Program-made: the position numbers and the translations under genes
Shown: piece after piece, positions 1-9,177 of the stretch
Layout of the letters: the number at the start of each line of letters is the position of its first letter
How positions within the stretch are numbered: the stretch's first letter is position 1
Assembly (NCBI RefSeq): GCF_003201195.1
Contig: NZ_QICQ01000001.1
Span: 62,001-126,000, forward strand
Source of the DNA: Nitrosomonas eutropha
GTDB lineage: Bacteria; Pseudomonadota; Gammaproteobacteria; Burkholderiales; Nitrosomonadaceae
DNA: 64,000 bases
Direction: 5' to 3'
Notes under the pieces: model-generated
Told to the model about the DNA's origin: nothing
Databases searched by the model: none
Seen by the model: only the letters and a program-made list of their open reading frames with translations

Positions 1-501
1 CGCCTCTTGTATGTCAGTACGTGCCCTCCCCTCATTTAGCCCGACGCGCACCGCGGCACGCCAAGCTGCCGTCACCTTGGGGTCGTCGTGCCATTCGGGC
101 TGCGCCTCCAGTATCGCCTCCAGTACGGGTTGGAAGAGGCCTTGCTTACGCGCAGCCTCCAACATTCTCACTGTTTGCTCAGATCCTTCATGAAACAGCA
201 CATAGCGCAACACCAACCGTACGTCGTTTGGGTACTTGCTAAGGATCTGTTTGACGTGGGGATAGAAGGCGCGGCACCCTTCGCAAGAGGGGTCGAAAAA
301 TTCAACGATCGTGATGGGAGCGTCAAGCCGCCCGATCACGGGTGAATGAAAGCGCACCAGCGTTGCCAGGTCCTGTGCCGCGATGGGCGTTTGGACAGAC
401 GCGGGAACCGGTGAGTTTGCTGGCCGCAAAAGAAATGCGGCCACGGTAAACACGATAAGGGATAAAACGCAGATTGAGATAACAAGAAGACGTCGATTCA
501 T
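1..501 (-). CDS. DsbA-family thiol-disulfide oxidoreductase, C-terminus beyond the window
   Basis: The minus strand is open from an ATG at 499-501 to the left edge without a stop, giving at least 167 residues. An N-terminal membrane or signal segment (about residues 5-25) is followed by a thioredoxin-fold start with the redox motif Cys-Glu-Gly-Cys at residues 73-76, preceded by the typical 'EFFDPSC' context. This is the pattern of periplasmic DsbA-like or single-anchor thiol oxidoreductases. Its start codon overlaps the dsbB stop (ATGA), so the two form a translationally coupled oxidase/reoxidant pair. A role in oxidising ICE-encoded envelope proteins or metal-binding proteins is inference. 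The missing C-terminus prevents assignment to DsbA, DsbC or DsbG. Confidence 0.8.
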   Translation of the reverse strand, partial: MNRRLLVISICVLSLIVFTVAAFLLRPANSPVPASVQTPIAAQDLATLVRFHSPVIGRLDAPITIVEFFDPSCEGCRAFYPHVKQILSKYPNDVRLVLRYVLFHEGSEQTVRMLEAARKQGLFQPVLEAILEAQPEWHDDPKVTAAWRAAVRVGLNEGRARTDIQEA

Positions 502-947
502 TTTTTAGAGTGATGGCGGACAAAGAGAAGGGAAATTACGATTAGCGTGAATGCAAGCAATGACAGGAACGGCAGGGGCACAGAGCCAAAGATTGTCATG
601 CCGGCACCAGAGCAGGATGCTTCTGCCGAGCAGGCAACGATTTCAGGTTCAATCACCCGCCAGTACAACAAGGTGTGATAGCCAGCAAACCCGCCGCCAA
701 CCAATGCCAGCGGCAAAGCATAGCGCCAGCTACCGTAGTCTGTTCGGTAGCTGGCAAGGCCAAGTACCCAGACCAGCGGAAACATGAATATCCGCTGGTA
801 CCAGCACAGCACGCACGGCGTCTGCCCCAACACTTCACCGATGAAGACCGCAGACAAGGTTGAAACCAGCGCTATTACCCATGACAGCGTCAGCCAGGCC
901 CACGCGCGTCGGGCCTGGCGCGCGGCTTGTATCGAGGCATCAATCAT
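498..947 (-). CDS. dsbB: Disulfide bond formation protein DsbB/BdbC family
   Basis: A 149-residue inner-membrane protein with about four hydrophobic spans. The quinone-linked first Cys pair is CVLC (C45, C48) after transmembrane segment 1, and the second periplasmic pair is C106 and C112. This is the four-cysteine layout of DsbB-type reoxidants that pass electrons from DsbA to quinone. The compact length and the 'LCWYQRIFMFPL' context resemble the BdbC branch. The stop overlaps the start of the DsbA-like gene at 498-501. The pair sits downstream of the copper chaperone gene on the same strand, so all are probably co-transcribed as cargo. Confidence 0.88.
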   Translation of the reverse strand: MIDASIQAARQARRAWAWLTLSWVIALVSTLSAVFIGEVLGQTPCVLCWYQRIFMFPLVWVLGLASYRTDYGSWRYALPLALVGGGFAGYHTLLYWRVIEPEIVACSAEASCSGAGMTIFGSVPLPFLSLLAFTLIVISLLFVRHHSKK

Positions 948-992
948 GACGCGCTTTCAACGGAAGACCAACGGACTATTCGGTATCCCACT

Positions 993-1487
993 TTAATGCG
1001 CATGGGTAGCATCCTCGGTTGAGGCTGGTGCCTTAAGCGAACCGATCTGCGCCGCACGCAGTTGCACATCAATCTCCCCGGCCCGCTCAAACTGTAGTGT
1101 GACCGGAACTACCTCGTCCTTGACAATGGCTTGCTTCAGCCCCAAGAACATGAGATGTATGCCACCTGGTGCCAGAATCACTTCCTTGCCGGCAGGGATT
1201 TTCACCCCATCTTTCAGATGGCGCATCCGCGCCATACCGTCAACGGTTTCAGAAATATGAATCTCAGCCTTCTCGGCCAGCGGGGAGCTCGCACCGACAA
1301 GGCGGTCGGCCTGTTTGCCGGTATTCGCCACCGTTACGTACCCACCTCCAACCCGGATTCCGGGGGGTGTCGCACGTGCCCATGCGTCGTGAACTGTAAC
1401 GGTGGTGGGTTCCGCCGCCTGAGCCGTCGGAATGGTTGCGGCCAGCAGCGCGATAATCACGCAATGCCTGAAGTGTGCTCTGATCAA
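993..1487 (-). CDS. Periplasmic copper chaperone, PCu(A)C family
   Basis: A 164-residue secreted protein. The signal peptide ends near 'TAQA|AEP', and the body is one PCuAC (DUF461) domain. The family's Met/His copper site is visible: His in 'AEIHI', Met residues in 'DGMARMRHL', then the distal 'GGIHLMF' His-x-Met. A His-containing tail (ATHAH) follows. The family carries Cu(I) in the periplasm, usually to cytochrome oxidase CuA or for copper tolerance. Here it lies between the P-type ATPase and DsbB/DsbA, so a metal-handling cargo role is likely. Whether it serves the host oxidase or detoxification cannot be read from sequence. Confidence 0.85.
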   Translation of the reverse strand: MIRAHFRHCVIIALLAATIPTAQAAEPTTVTVHDAWARATPPGIRVGGGYVTVANTGKQADRLVGASSPLAEKAEIHISETVDGMARMRHLKDGVKIPAGKEVILAPGGIHLMFLGLKQAIVKDEVVPVTLQFERAGEIDVQLRAAQIGSLKAPASTEDATHAH

Positions 1488-1549
1488 TGGATCACCTTTA
1501 AGAGAACAAATATGGATCGAAATATAGCTTAGTCATCAAGCCGTAGTGC

Positions 1550-3676
1550 TCAGTCCTGGCTTCTGTAGCGCAGCAAACGTAGTGCGTTCGCCGTGACGAG
1601 AACGGTAGCGCCCGTATCCGCCAGGATAGCCATCCAAAGCGTGGTAACGCCCAGTATCGTGGTCACCAGAAAAATTGCCTTCAGGCCCAATGCTAGTCCG
1701 ATGTTCTGCCAGATATTGCCCAATGTGGCGCGCGACAAGTCGATCAGATCCGCGATGCCCATGACCCGGTTCTGAAGCAGTGCGGCATCGGCCGTTTCGA
1801 GCGCAACGTCCGTTCCGCCTCCCATGGCTACGCCAACTGAAGCCGTAGCCAGTGCGGGGGCGTCGTTGATCCCGTCTCCCACCATCGCCACATGCCCATC
1901 CTGCTTGAGCCCGTCAATAGCAGCCAGCTTCGCTTCGGGCAGTAGTTCGGCCTGCACGCCGACCCCAAGCGCCCGCCCAATGGCATCACCGGTGCGGCGA
2001 TTGTCACCCGTCAGCATGACGGTTTTGATACCCATATCCGCCAAGCGCTTTAGTGCCTGCGCAGCATCCTGGCGCGGCTCATCGCGAAGCGCGATTAAGC
2101 CATCAATCCGTTTTCCGGCCAATACCACGACCACTGTCTTACCCGCTTGCTCGAGCGCGGAAATGGTTTGCCGAACTGACTCCTCGATGGGAGCAAGCTC
2201 CTCGGCATAGCGCGGCGATCCAACGGAGGCGAACCCAGACTTTAGACGAGCCGTAACCGCCTTGCCAGGAATGGCCAACGCCGCGCCAAAACTCTGAGGC
2301 AGTTCCAGATTTCGTGCCTCAGCCGCCTCCACGATAGCGGCTCCCAAGGGATGGCTGGTCTTGCGCTCGACCGCTGCGGCTCGAGCCAGCACCTCGTCCT
2401 CGGTACCGTTAAGGGTCACGATGTCGGTGATGCGTGGACGTCCTTCGGTGAGTGTTCCAGTCTTGTCGAACGCGACCGTTTTGAGCTTGCCCAGTGTTTC
2501 AAGGGCTGCTCCACCCTTGACCAACAACCCACGCCGCGCCCCAACAGCCAAGCCGGAGGCGATTGCCGCAGGAGTGGAAATGACCAACGCGCACGGACAG
2601 GCAATCAGCAAAGTAGCCAGGCCGCGATAGATCCATGTCATCCAGTCGCCACCAAACAACAACGGCGGCACGATGACAATAAGCAAGGACACCACCATCG
2701 CTACTGGCGTGTAAATGCTGCTGAACCGGTCAATGAAGCGCGCCAGTGGGGCCTTGGACTCCTGGGCCTCTTCGACCATATGAATGATTCGCGCAATAGT
2801 GTTGTCGCTTGCCGCGCGCGAGATCGACATGCGCAGCTCCGCATTGCCGTTGATGCTACCGGCGTAGAGATTCGCCCCGGGCTCCTTTGCCACAGGCACC
2901 GACTCACCGGTAATAGGCGCCTCGTTCACCTCGGATATGCCTTCAAGCACGCTGCCGTCGGATGGCACACGATCGCCTGGCCTGACGATCGCGATATCTC
3001 CAATCGCCAACTGCTCTACGGGCACAGTTTCAAGTTTTCCGTCTTGCTCGCGGATGGCCTGTCTTGGCGCCAGATCCATGAGTGCCTTGATCGCGGAACG
3101 TGCCCGCCCGGCTGCCACCGTTTCGAGCAGTTCGCCCACCGCAAATAGAAATATCACTACGGCCGCCTCTTCGGCGGCGTCGATCGCGAGTGCCCCGAGG
3201 GCCGCCACGGACATGAGCGTTTCGATACTGAACGGGGTTCCCGTGATGGCACTGGCGTAGGCCCGTCGAACGACCGGAATGATGCCAACAAATGCGGCTG
3301 CGGAGTACGCCCAACGCTCCCACTGCGGGAAAAATTGCGCTATGCCAACGGCTACGGCGAACGCCAGCCCCGTCATCCACACTAACTTGGCTTTTTTCCC
3401 GGCCCAGAAAGGCAGCGACTCCCGTTCAGCGGCTGACGCTCGAGTGCCAACAGCCCCCTCGCGAACCGGTGTAAACCCAAGCGCACGGATTTGTGCTTCG
3501 ATATTGTGCTGGCTACTGCGGTCTTCATCAAATGACAAGGCCAAACTTTCCCGGCCATAGCTGACATTGATATCGGTAACGCCAGGCAACCGCTTCATGG
3601 CGTTTTCTATCTTGACTGCACAGGCGCCGCAATCCATCCCCTCGATGCGTAGCTTTAGGGCTTTGGCGCTGGACAT
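1550..3676 (-). CDS. cadA: Heavy-metal translocating P1B-type ATPase (Zn/Cd/Pb exporter, CadA/ZntA-like)
   Basis: A 708-residue inner-membrane pump. Domains in order: an N-terminal HMA metal-binding domain with GMDCGAC (residues 13-19), membrane helices, an actuator with 'ITGES' (about 255-259), the transport motif CPC at 360-362, the phosphorylation motif DKTGT at 404-408, and the hinge 'GDGINDAPALA'. A lysine in the seventh membrane segment (ALGLKAIF) and Asp in 'ADTGATVLV' of the eighth are the signature of the P1B-2 (Zn/Cd/Pb) class rather than the copper class. It is divergent from the MerR-family gene at 3743, with a 19-bp-spacer promoter between, so metal induction is expected. The symbol could equally be zntA or pbrA; the true substrate is not determinable here. 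Confidence 0.92.
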   Translation of the reverse strand: MSSAKALKLRIEGMDCGACAVKIENAMKRLPGVTDINVSYGRESLALSFDEDRSSQHNIEAQIRALGFTPVREGAVGTRASAAERESLPFWAGKKAKLVWMTGLAFAVAVGIAQFFPQWERWAYSAAAFVGIIPVVRRAYASAITGTPFSIETLMSVAALGALAIDAAEEAAVVIFLFAVGELLETVAAGRARSAIKALMDLAPRQAIREQDGKLETVPVEQLAIGDIAIVRPGDRVPSDGSVLEGISEVNEAPITGESVPVAKEPGANLYAGSINGNAELRMSISRAASDNTIARIIHMVEEAQESKAPLARFIDRFSSIYTPVAMVVSLLIVIVPPLLFGGDWMTWIYRGLATLLIACPCALVISTPAAIASGLAVGARRGLLVKGGAALETLGKLKTVAFDKTGTLTEGRPRITDIVTLNGTEDEVLARAAAVERKTSHPLGAAIVEAAEARNLELPQSFGAALAIPGKAVTARLKSGFASVGSPRYAEELAPIEESVRQTISALEQAGKTVVVVLAGKRIDGLIALRDEPRQDAAQALKRLADMGIKTVMLTGDNRRTGDAIGRALGVGVQAELLPEAKLAAIDGLKQDGHVAMVGDGINDAPALATASVGVAMGGGTDVALETADAALLQNRVMGIADLIDLSRATLGNIWQNIGLALGLKAIFLVTTILGVTTLWMAILADTGATVLVTANALRLLRYRSQD

Positions 3677-3708
3677 GGTGGACTCGACAAAAAATTGATA
3701 ATGGCAGT

Positions 3709-3739
3709 ATGATAAACCCCGTAGTAACTACAGGGTCAA
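3709..3739 (-). promoter_or_regulatory. MerR-type promoter/operator of the heavy-metal ATPase gene
   Basis: Read on the minus strand, TTGACC (3734-3739) and TATCAT (3709-3714) are separated by exactly 19 bp, the overlong spacer used by MerR-family activators. The spacer lies within a dyad, with arms ACCCTGTAGT and ACTACGGGGT around one central base. The dyad resembles operators of Cd/Pb/Zn-responsive regulators. It ends a few bases from the regulator's ATG, so the same site could also affect regulator expression. Confidence 0.85.
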
Positions 3740-3742
3740 CCT

Positions 3743-4162
3743 ATGAACCAACGCACACTGACCATCGGTGTTCTGGCTCGGGCAACCGGAACCAATATCG
3801 AAACCATCCGCTACTACGAGCGGGAAGGATTACTTCCTAAGCCCGAGCGAACCAAGGGTAACTATCGCGCTTATGAAGCCAGCCACCAGCAACGACTGGG
3901 ATTTATCAGGAAGGCCCGAGACCTGGGATTCTCCTTGGCTCAGGTGCGTACCTTGTTGTCGCTCTCCGACGACAAGTCGCGATCTTGCTCGGCGATTGAC
4001 GAGATCGCCATGGAGCATCGGAAGGCTGTCGAGCAGAAGATCCTAGACCTTCGCGCCTTGAAGGCTGAACTCGACAATTTGATCGATCAGTGTAGTTGTG
4101 GCACGGTGGCGGAATGCCGCATCATCGAGTCACTTTCGCCGTCAGCCGGCCTGGCGCGATAA
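3743..4162 (+). CDS. MerR-family heavy-metal-responsive transcriptional regulator
   Basis: A 139-residue regulator. Its N-terminal MerR winged helix-turn-helix begins 'IGVLARATG' and contains the family pattern 'ETIRYYEREGLL'. A dimerisation helix follows, then cysteines C82, C117, C119 and C125, spaced like the metal ligands of MerR, ZntR, CadR and PbrR. It is divergent from the P1B-2 ATPase with the operator in the 66-bp gap. Ligand positions fit a divalent soft metal (Cd, Zn, Pb or Hg). No merT/merA genes are present, so mercury is unlikely. Confidence 0.88.
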   Translation: MNQRTLTIGVLARATGTNIETIRYYEREGLLPKPERTKGNYRAYEASHQQRLGFIRKARDLGFSLAQVRTLLSLSDDKSRSCSAIDEIAMEHRKAVEQKILDLRALKAELDNLIDQCSCGTVAECRIIESLSPSAGLAR

Positions 4163-4473
4163 ACCCAACAGTCCAGCCCCTATCTGCATTGAGCAGAGCG
4201 GGAGGGAAAGACGTCGGCTGCTCATCACCAATACGAAATGACTGCAAAGGGTTGTCTTCTGCTTGGCACTCCGAGCAATGCCCGCCAGATCAAATCGGAG
4301 CCAGTAGATGGCGGGTTATCGCGCCGTATTATTGCCAGAGGTTCATGCTTTTTCGTTATTAGGCTGCTGCGCTTAACTTATATCAGTTCAGTTGTACCAG
4401 GGAGCCCCCGCCAAACCCCGCATCCTAGCTTAGCCACTCCCATTTTGCCCTAAGCTGATCAAGCGGATGACAA
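4163..4473 (+). other. 311-bp gene-free stretch between metal cargo and transfer operon
   Basis: No ORF with coding character, RNA gene or clear terminator is seen. It separates the rightward regulator gene from the end of the leftward traC gene and probably marks the edge of the metal-cargo insertion. No intact transposase end or inverted repeat was recognised. Confidence 0.5.
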
Positions 4474-7365
4474 TCAGTCCTGCATGGGCTCCCATGACAA
4501 TGAATCAATTCCCCGAGCCCGATCAATCTTTTCGGATACCTTGATCGCGGCGTCCAGTTCGCTGATGCCGTGCTGCTGCATGAGTTGGAATCGTTCCGCC
4601 TTCTCCTCCGGTTCCGTCTGGGCCAGAGCCAGATACAGACTCGGCGGTACAGCACGGAACAATACCTCCATACTCTTGGACAAGATCACGCCTTCGGTGA
4701 ATTTCCCGGCCTCCTTGCGTGCCGACAGCATCAGCGCCTTCTGTGCGGGTGAGAGCTCACGGAACCGCGCGATCTTCTCCACCTCATCGGGCGGCATCGA
4801 CAGGCAAATCCACCACTCGATCATATTAAGCATGGGCTCGGCGGCTTTGGGCAGGTCATCGACGTTTTGCGTGGCCAGCCAGAACCAGGCGCCCAACTTG
4901 CGCCACATCTTCGTGATCTTAACCACGTAGGGCGCCAGCAGTGGGTTTTTGGTAATAATGTGGCCCTCGTCGGTGACGTTGATAATGGGCCGTCCGAGAA
5001 ATTGATCGCGCTCGGCGATGTTGTTGACGGTGCTGATCAGCGAAATATAGGCTATGGAAAGCTGCGCGTTGTACCCCTCGCGGGCGTAGGTCGCCAGATC
5101 GACCAGGGTAATGTCTGCTTCGGGCCAGGGCGTGCCGGGCCGGTCGAACATCTCGCCGTCGGCGCCCTGGCAGAACATGTCCATGGCGTCAGCCATCTCC
5201 AGCAGTCTGGCGCGGCGCATTTCGGGTAATGTGCTGTCCTGGCCGCGTTCACGTAGCGCATCGCGCACGTCTCGTGTCAGTACCGTGCGCTGCTCGCCAC
5301 CTTCCCTGTGGCAAAGTCGAGCGGCATCCAGGATGCACTGACGTATCAACGAGCGATCCGCCCTCGTCATACGGGCTTCTTCCTTGTCCTCACCGCCCGT
5401 AATCATCAGCCGTGCGGTGATTTCCAGCTCACCCAGCACGTCGCGTTGCTCATCCGCGCTCGTCTCCGCGATGCCATCAGCAGTCGGTTCGCCATCAAGG
5501 GCGTCCGCATCCAGCGTCTGTACGTCGCTGGGCGTCTCGATCAGGCGCCGAGCATCCGCGAACGGTGCCAAGCTAATACCAACGCCGGGCGAGAGTTTGA
5601 CGCGGTGGACCGTGAGACCCAGCCTTTTGGCGAATTCGCTGAACAAGCCGAAGGAGTTGCCGGCCTCCACGATGAATAGCCTTGGCCGGTAGATGGCCGT
5701 GACCTGATTGAGCAGGTTGTTCAATGTGGCTGACTTACCCGATCCGGTCGGGCCGAACAGGAACAGGTGAGCATTCATCTGTCGATCAAGCCGGTTCAAG
5801 GGATCGAAGGTGATCGGCCCGCCGCCGCGGTTAAAGAAGGTAATGCCGGGGTGTCCGGTGCCCTGGCTTCGACCCCACACCGGCGCAAGATTGGCCGCAT
5901 GCTGAGCGAACAGCAGTTGCGTATACCATTGTTTGCGGTCGAGCGTCGGGTTGTAGAGGCACGGCAACCAGCGCAAATAGGTGTTCAGCGGTGCCACCTC
6001 ATCTTCTTCACGTACAGGCTGCAATCCCGCGTTAAGCATCACGTTCGCCAATTGCAGGCCACGATGATCAAGTTCTGCCTCATCACGGCCACGCAGGTAA
6101 AAGGCCAGACTGCCTCGGTAGAGTTTGTGGGCGCTACCAATCAGAGACCGGGCCTCGTGCACATCCCGCAGTGTCTGCTCCGAGGCCAGGGTCTCGCCCA
6201 CTGCCTTCTTGGCCAGGTGATTCAGATGGGTCTCCAACACATCTTGGGGGGTGGCGATCACGGTTAAGCACATCACCGTGTCTTCGGGCATCTGGTCAAA
6301 CAAGGTGTTAATCGCATCGCCCTTGCGGGTTTCGCCCGTCAGGTGTCCCGTTGTCGGCGGCGTGCGCAAACGATCGGTGACCATGACTCGGTGCGGCAAG
6401 CCGTCGAAGTACCACAAGCCTTGGGACACATCCGAGCGCGGCTGGCCGAAGAACAATCGTTGGCTGAAATCCCGACCGCTGGCCAACTCGATGTCGTCGG
6501 GTTCTTGAGTTGGCGGATAGGCGGTCAGTTGGTAAAAGCGCGCGCGGTCCTCGGCCGTTGGTCCCAGTAGCAGAGGCTGAGGGTTAAACCAGCGCAGCAG
6601 CCAGTCGTGGATCTGCGGCGCATCCAGGCGATGGGCCTGGATACCGGCATTGCTCAAGCCACCGGCCAGACGGTCGCACACGATGTTCAGCGCCTGTGCG
6701 GGTGTCTGGCCCCGCCGTGCGGTTTGCCCCGTGACGCGGCGATAAACCACCATTCGCACGCGGCGGCTTTGGCCGCGCCAGGGCAGGCGTGTGACCACCG
6801 TATCCTCGAACAGCCCACCAGGCTTGGATACCGCTCGCAGGTGATGCGCGAAAAATCGCAGGTAAAAATCGGTAAAGGGCGTGCCCTGCGCACGCGGTTG
6901 CACATAACCTTGCAAGGTCTTCAGATACTCATCGAAGCTGGTTTCGTCTTGGGCGTAGAGTTGCAGGACCCACGGATTTTCGTCCAGTTCGTCAAAGCTG
7001 TCTTGCAGGGCGTTCTCCAGCGCATCGCGCGCCTGAGCCAGCCATGCGGCCTCCCGGCCTTCGGTGCCCAGCGGGATCAACTCAAAGAAGGCGGCCACCG
7101 ATTGGCCATCCTCCAACAACATGCATCTGCTGTCGGGCAGATACTCCACCCACGGCAGCAGTTCGACAAAGGACGGCGCCACGCCGTACAACGCCTCTTC
7201 GTTCCCCTGTGTCGCAGGTCGGTTGCGGTGGACCGCCCCACCCGGCTCGGGGATACCCGCCTCGTTCAGAGCCTGAATATGGCGCTGCCAGCGATCGGGC
7301 TGATCGGCGTTGGCAACCTCGTCATCAGGGCTGGCGCGCTTATGCCACGGAAACCGACCTGCCAT
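4474..7365 (-). CDS. traC: Conjugative transfer ATPase, TraC/VirB4 type (TIGR03744, PFL_4706 family)
   Basis: A 963-residue cytoplasmic/inner-membrane ATPase that powers the type IV secretion machine. The Walker A motif GPTGSGKS is at residues 538-545. A downstream 'NVTDEGHII' segment fits Walker B, followed by 'TQNVDDL', typical of the VirB4/TraC C-terminal motor. The N-terminal half is the VirB4/TraC pore-interacting region. Its start codon overlaps the stop of the lipoprotein gene by one base (TAATG), so it is coupled to the operon. It is the last (leftmost) gene of the mating-pore operon in this window. Length and context match PFGI-1/ICEclc-type elements. Confidence 0.93.
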   Translation of the reverse strand: MAGRFPWHKRASPDDEVANADQPDRWQRHIQALNEAGIPEPGGAVHRNRPATQGNEEALYGVAPSFVELLPWVEYLPDSRCMLLEDGQSVAAFFELIPLGTEGREAAWLAQARDALENALQDSFDELDENPWVLQLYAQDETSFDEYLKTLQGYVQPRAQGTPFTDFYLRFFAHHLRAVSKPGGLFEDTVVTRLPWRGQSRRVRMVVYRRVTGQTARRGQTPAQALNIVCDRLAGGLSNAGIQAHRLDAPQIHDWLLRWFNPQPLLLGPTAEDRARFYQLTAYPPTQEPDDIELASGRDFSQRLFFGQPRSDVSQGLWYFDGLPHRVMVTDRLRTPPTTGHLTGETRKGDAINTLFDQMPEDTVMCLTVIATPQDVLETHLNHLAKKAVGETLASEQTLRDVHEARSLIGSAHKLYRGSLAFYLRGRDEAELDHRGLQLANVMLNAGLQPVREEDEVAPLNTYLRWLPCLYNPTLDRKQWYTQLLFAQHAANLAPVWGRSQGTGHPGITFFNRGGGPITFDPLNRLDRQMNAHLFLFGPTGSGKSATLNNLLNQVTAIYRPRLFIVEAGNSFGLFSEFAKRLGLTVHRVKLSPGVGISLAPFADARRLIETPSDVQTLDADALDGEPTADGIAETSADEQRDVLGELEITARLMITGGEDKEEARMTRADRSLIRQCILDAARLCHREGGEQRTVLTRDVRDALRERGQDSTLPEMRRARLLEMADAMDMFCQGADGEMFDRPGTPWPEADITLVDLATYAREGYNAQLSIAYISLISTVNNIAERDQFLGRPIINVTDEGHIITKNPLLAPYVVKITKMWRKLGAWFWLATQNVDDLPKAAEPMLNMIEWWICLSMPPDEVEKIARFRELSPAQKALMLSARKEAGKFTEGVILSKSMEVLFRAVPPSLYLALAQTEPEEKAERFQLMQQHGISELDAAIKVSEKIDRARGIDSLSWEPMQD

Positions 7366-7799
7366 TAATAAGCCTCCACGCGTTCGCCCGGCATGGCGTA
7401 CTGCACCCGCTGATAGAGCGGGAAGACCGTGCTGTAGCCGGGAACCGGCACGGGGTCGGTGCCCGCCAGGTGCGGGAACACGTACATCACCAGATCCGGG
7501 TTGGGCAGGCGGTGGAACTGGCGCTGGATTTCGTTGGCGGCGGTGCGGGTGTAGCTTGCCTGTACTGTCGGGGCAGCGCGCACATCGACTTCGGTCAGTG
7601 GCCTGCGCAGGCTTTGGCGCACATCGAGCAATTGACGGTGTGCCACCTGGCCGCTGCCGCCCTCACCCGCCTCCTGGTGCCAGATATCCTGCATGGTCCG
7701 GCCACCATGCGGCAGCAACTCGTCCTTGTGGGTGGCGCACCCGGCGAGCGTGACTACTGTAATGACCAGCAGCAAGGGCTTAATCGAGTTCAAGCGCAT
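7365..7799 (-). CDS. Conjugative transfer region lipoprotein (TIGR03751 family)
   Basis: A 144-residue outer-envelope lipoprotein. The signal peptide ends in the lipobox LAGC (Cys about residue 21), and a short mature domain with 'DIWHQ' follows. Proteins of this size and position precede the TraC ATPase in ICE mating-pore operons and are thought to play a VirB7-like stabilising role; that role is inference. It overlaps the upstream TIGR03752 gene by 20 bp and touches traC. Confidence 0.85.
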   Translation of the reverse strand: MRLNSIKPLLLVITVVTLAGCATHKDELLPHGGRTMQDIWHQEAGEGGSGQVAHRQLLDVRQSLRRPLTEVDVRAAPTVQASYTRTAANEIQRQFHRLPNPDLVMYVFPHLAGTDPVPVPGYSTVFPLYQRVQYAMPGERVEAY

Positions 7800-9177
7800 G
7801 GGCTTCTCCTATACGGTGATCGACCCGGCGCCCTTGCGGCTCATAATCGATGGCCAGAGGTTTTTCCAGATGGACGGCCACCTTGGCGCCGGGCTGTACA
7901 TACACAGCGGCGAAGGCTTGACCGTAGAGCTTGTTGACCCACTGCGACATGTCCCGCACGCCACCGGCCAGAATCTGACCCATGGCCTCGTTGCCGGTAA
8001 TGCCTGTGGTGCCAATCGATCCGTCGGCCCCCACGTAGGACATCCGTCCGCTGTCTGAATCGATGAGCGATGCCGCGCCCGCACCGGCGGCGGTAATCAA
8101 AGCCTGCGTACCCAAGTACTGCTGAGCATTGCTGCGTCGATCGCCCGACACGCAAGGAATACCGAACGGGTCGCTAATCCAGCCCAGGCCATCCTCCTGG
8201 TTGTTGCGCTGATTATTTCGCTCGCTGTCTTTAGGGATGGTGCGAATCGTACCGTCATGAAAGACAAACGTGATGCTGCGCACCTGTCCGCGCACACATG
8301 ACAACGTCCAGTCGCCCGAGGCGGTGCCGCTGAACACAGCCCCCGCCACATCGGGAATGTCGATGCCGTTGGCGGTCAGATTGTCCGGCCCGACAATGAC
8401 CTTGAAGGGATACGGATCGTTGACCGTACCGTCGATGGGCACGCGGCCAATCAACGCCGTCATGGCGACTGAGCCCATCAAAGTTGAGTTGGTCGGCACC
8501 GTATAGACCGCCTTGGCGGAGCTCACCCCGGCAGCCTTGGCACCGGCGTCGGCCACGCGGCCGACGGTGGTTTCCAGTGTCTTTTGCGCGGGGCCGAAAC
8601 TCGTTGGAAAACTCAGACTACTGCTGCGATTGCGGCCATCGACCTGCTGGGCATCATCCGGTTCAATCCAGCGGATACCGGCACCTGCCCCAAAGCCATC
8701 CGCATCCCCCTCGCGCAGACCCAGACCGACGGGCAGATCGGTATTACCGAGACTTTCCAGACGGCGCTGCAAGTCCTGCAACAAACCTTCGGTCTGCTGG
8801 CGTTCGTTGGCAAGCTTGGCCTGGTCGCGTTGCAGGGTGCTGCGTTCCGACTCCAGTGCGGAATTGATGCGCTGGTCAATGGCGGTCTCGCGCTGGCGCA
8901 GACGCGCGTTCTCGCTGCGTTGTGTCTTGTTGTCGGCCTGCGCCGTCTGCAGTTCGGTGCGCATCTGCTTGACCTGCGCCACGAGCGTCGCCACAGTATC
9001 GTGCGGAGTATCGCCCTCGATGCCCAGCGCCTGCATCTCTTCGGGCGTGAGCTGACTGCCGGAACCCGCAGCGCCTGAACGGGTCGTGTCGCCACCGGAT
9101 AGCAGGCGGATACCCGCAAAAAGCACCAGTAGGGCCACCGGAATCATCAGCCACTTGAGAAGTCCGTTACTGCGCAT
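7780..9177 (-). CDS. ICE mating-pore protein, TIGR03752 (PFL_4705) family, TraB/VirB10-like
   Basis: A 465-residue protein. One N-terminal transmembrane helix (about residues 8-26) is followed by a coiled coil (about 65-140, rich in Q, R, E and L) and a C-terminal beta-rich periplasmic region ending with 'AKVAVHLEKPLAIDYE'. This is the layout of TraB/VirB10 proteins that span from inner to outer membrane. It overlaps its neighbours at both ends (20 bp with the lipoprotein gene, 11 bp with the TIGR03749 gene), so it is part of the coupled operon. Confidence 0.87.
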   Translation of the reverse strand: MRSNGLLKWLMIPVALLVLFAGIRLLSGGDTTRSGAAGSGSQLTPEEMQALGIEGDTPHDTVATLVAQVKQMRTELQTAQADNKTQRSENARLRQRETAIDQRINSALESERSTLQRDQAKLANERQQTEGLLQDLQRRLESLGNTDLPVGLGLREGDADGFGAGAGIRWIEPDDAQQVDGRNRSSSLSFPTSFGPAQKTLETTVGRVADAGAKAAGVSSAKAVYTVPTNSTLMGSVAMTALIGRVPIDGTVNDPYPFKVIVGPDNLTANGIDIPDVAGAVFSGTASGDWTLSCVRGQVRSITFVFHDGTIRTIPKDSERNNQRNNQEDGLGWISDPFGIPCVSGDRRSNAQQYLGTQALITAAGAGAASLIDSDSGRMSYVGADGSIGTTGITGNEAMGQILAGGVRDMSQWVNKLYGQAFAAVYVQPGAKVAVHLEKPLAIDYEPQGRRVDHRIGEAHALELD

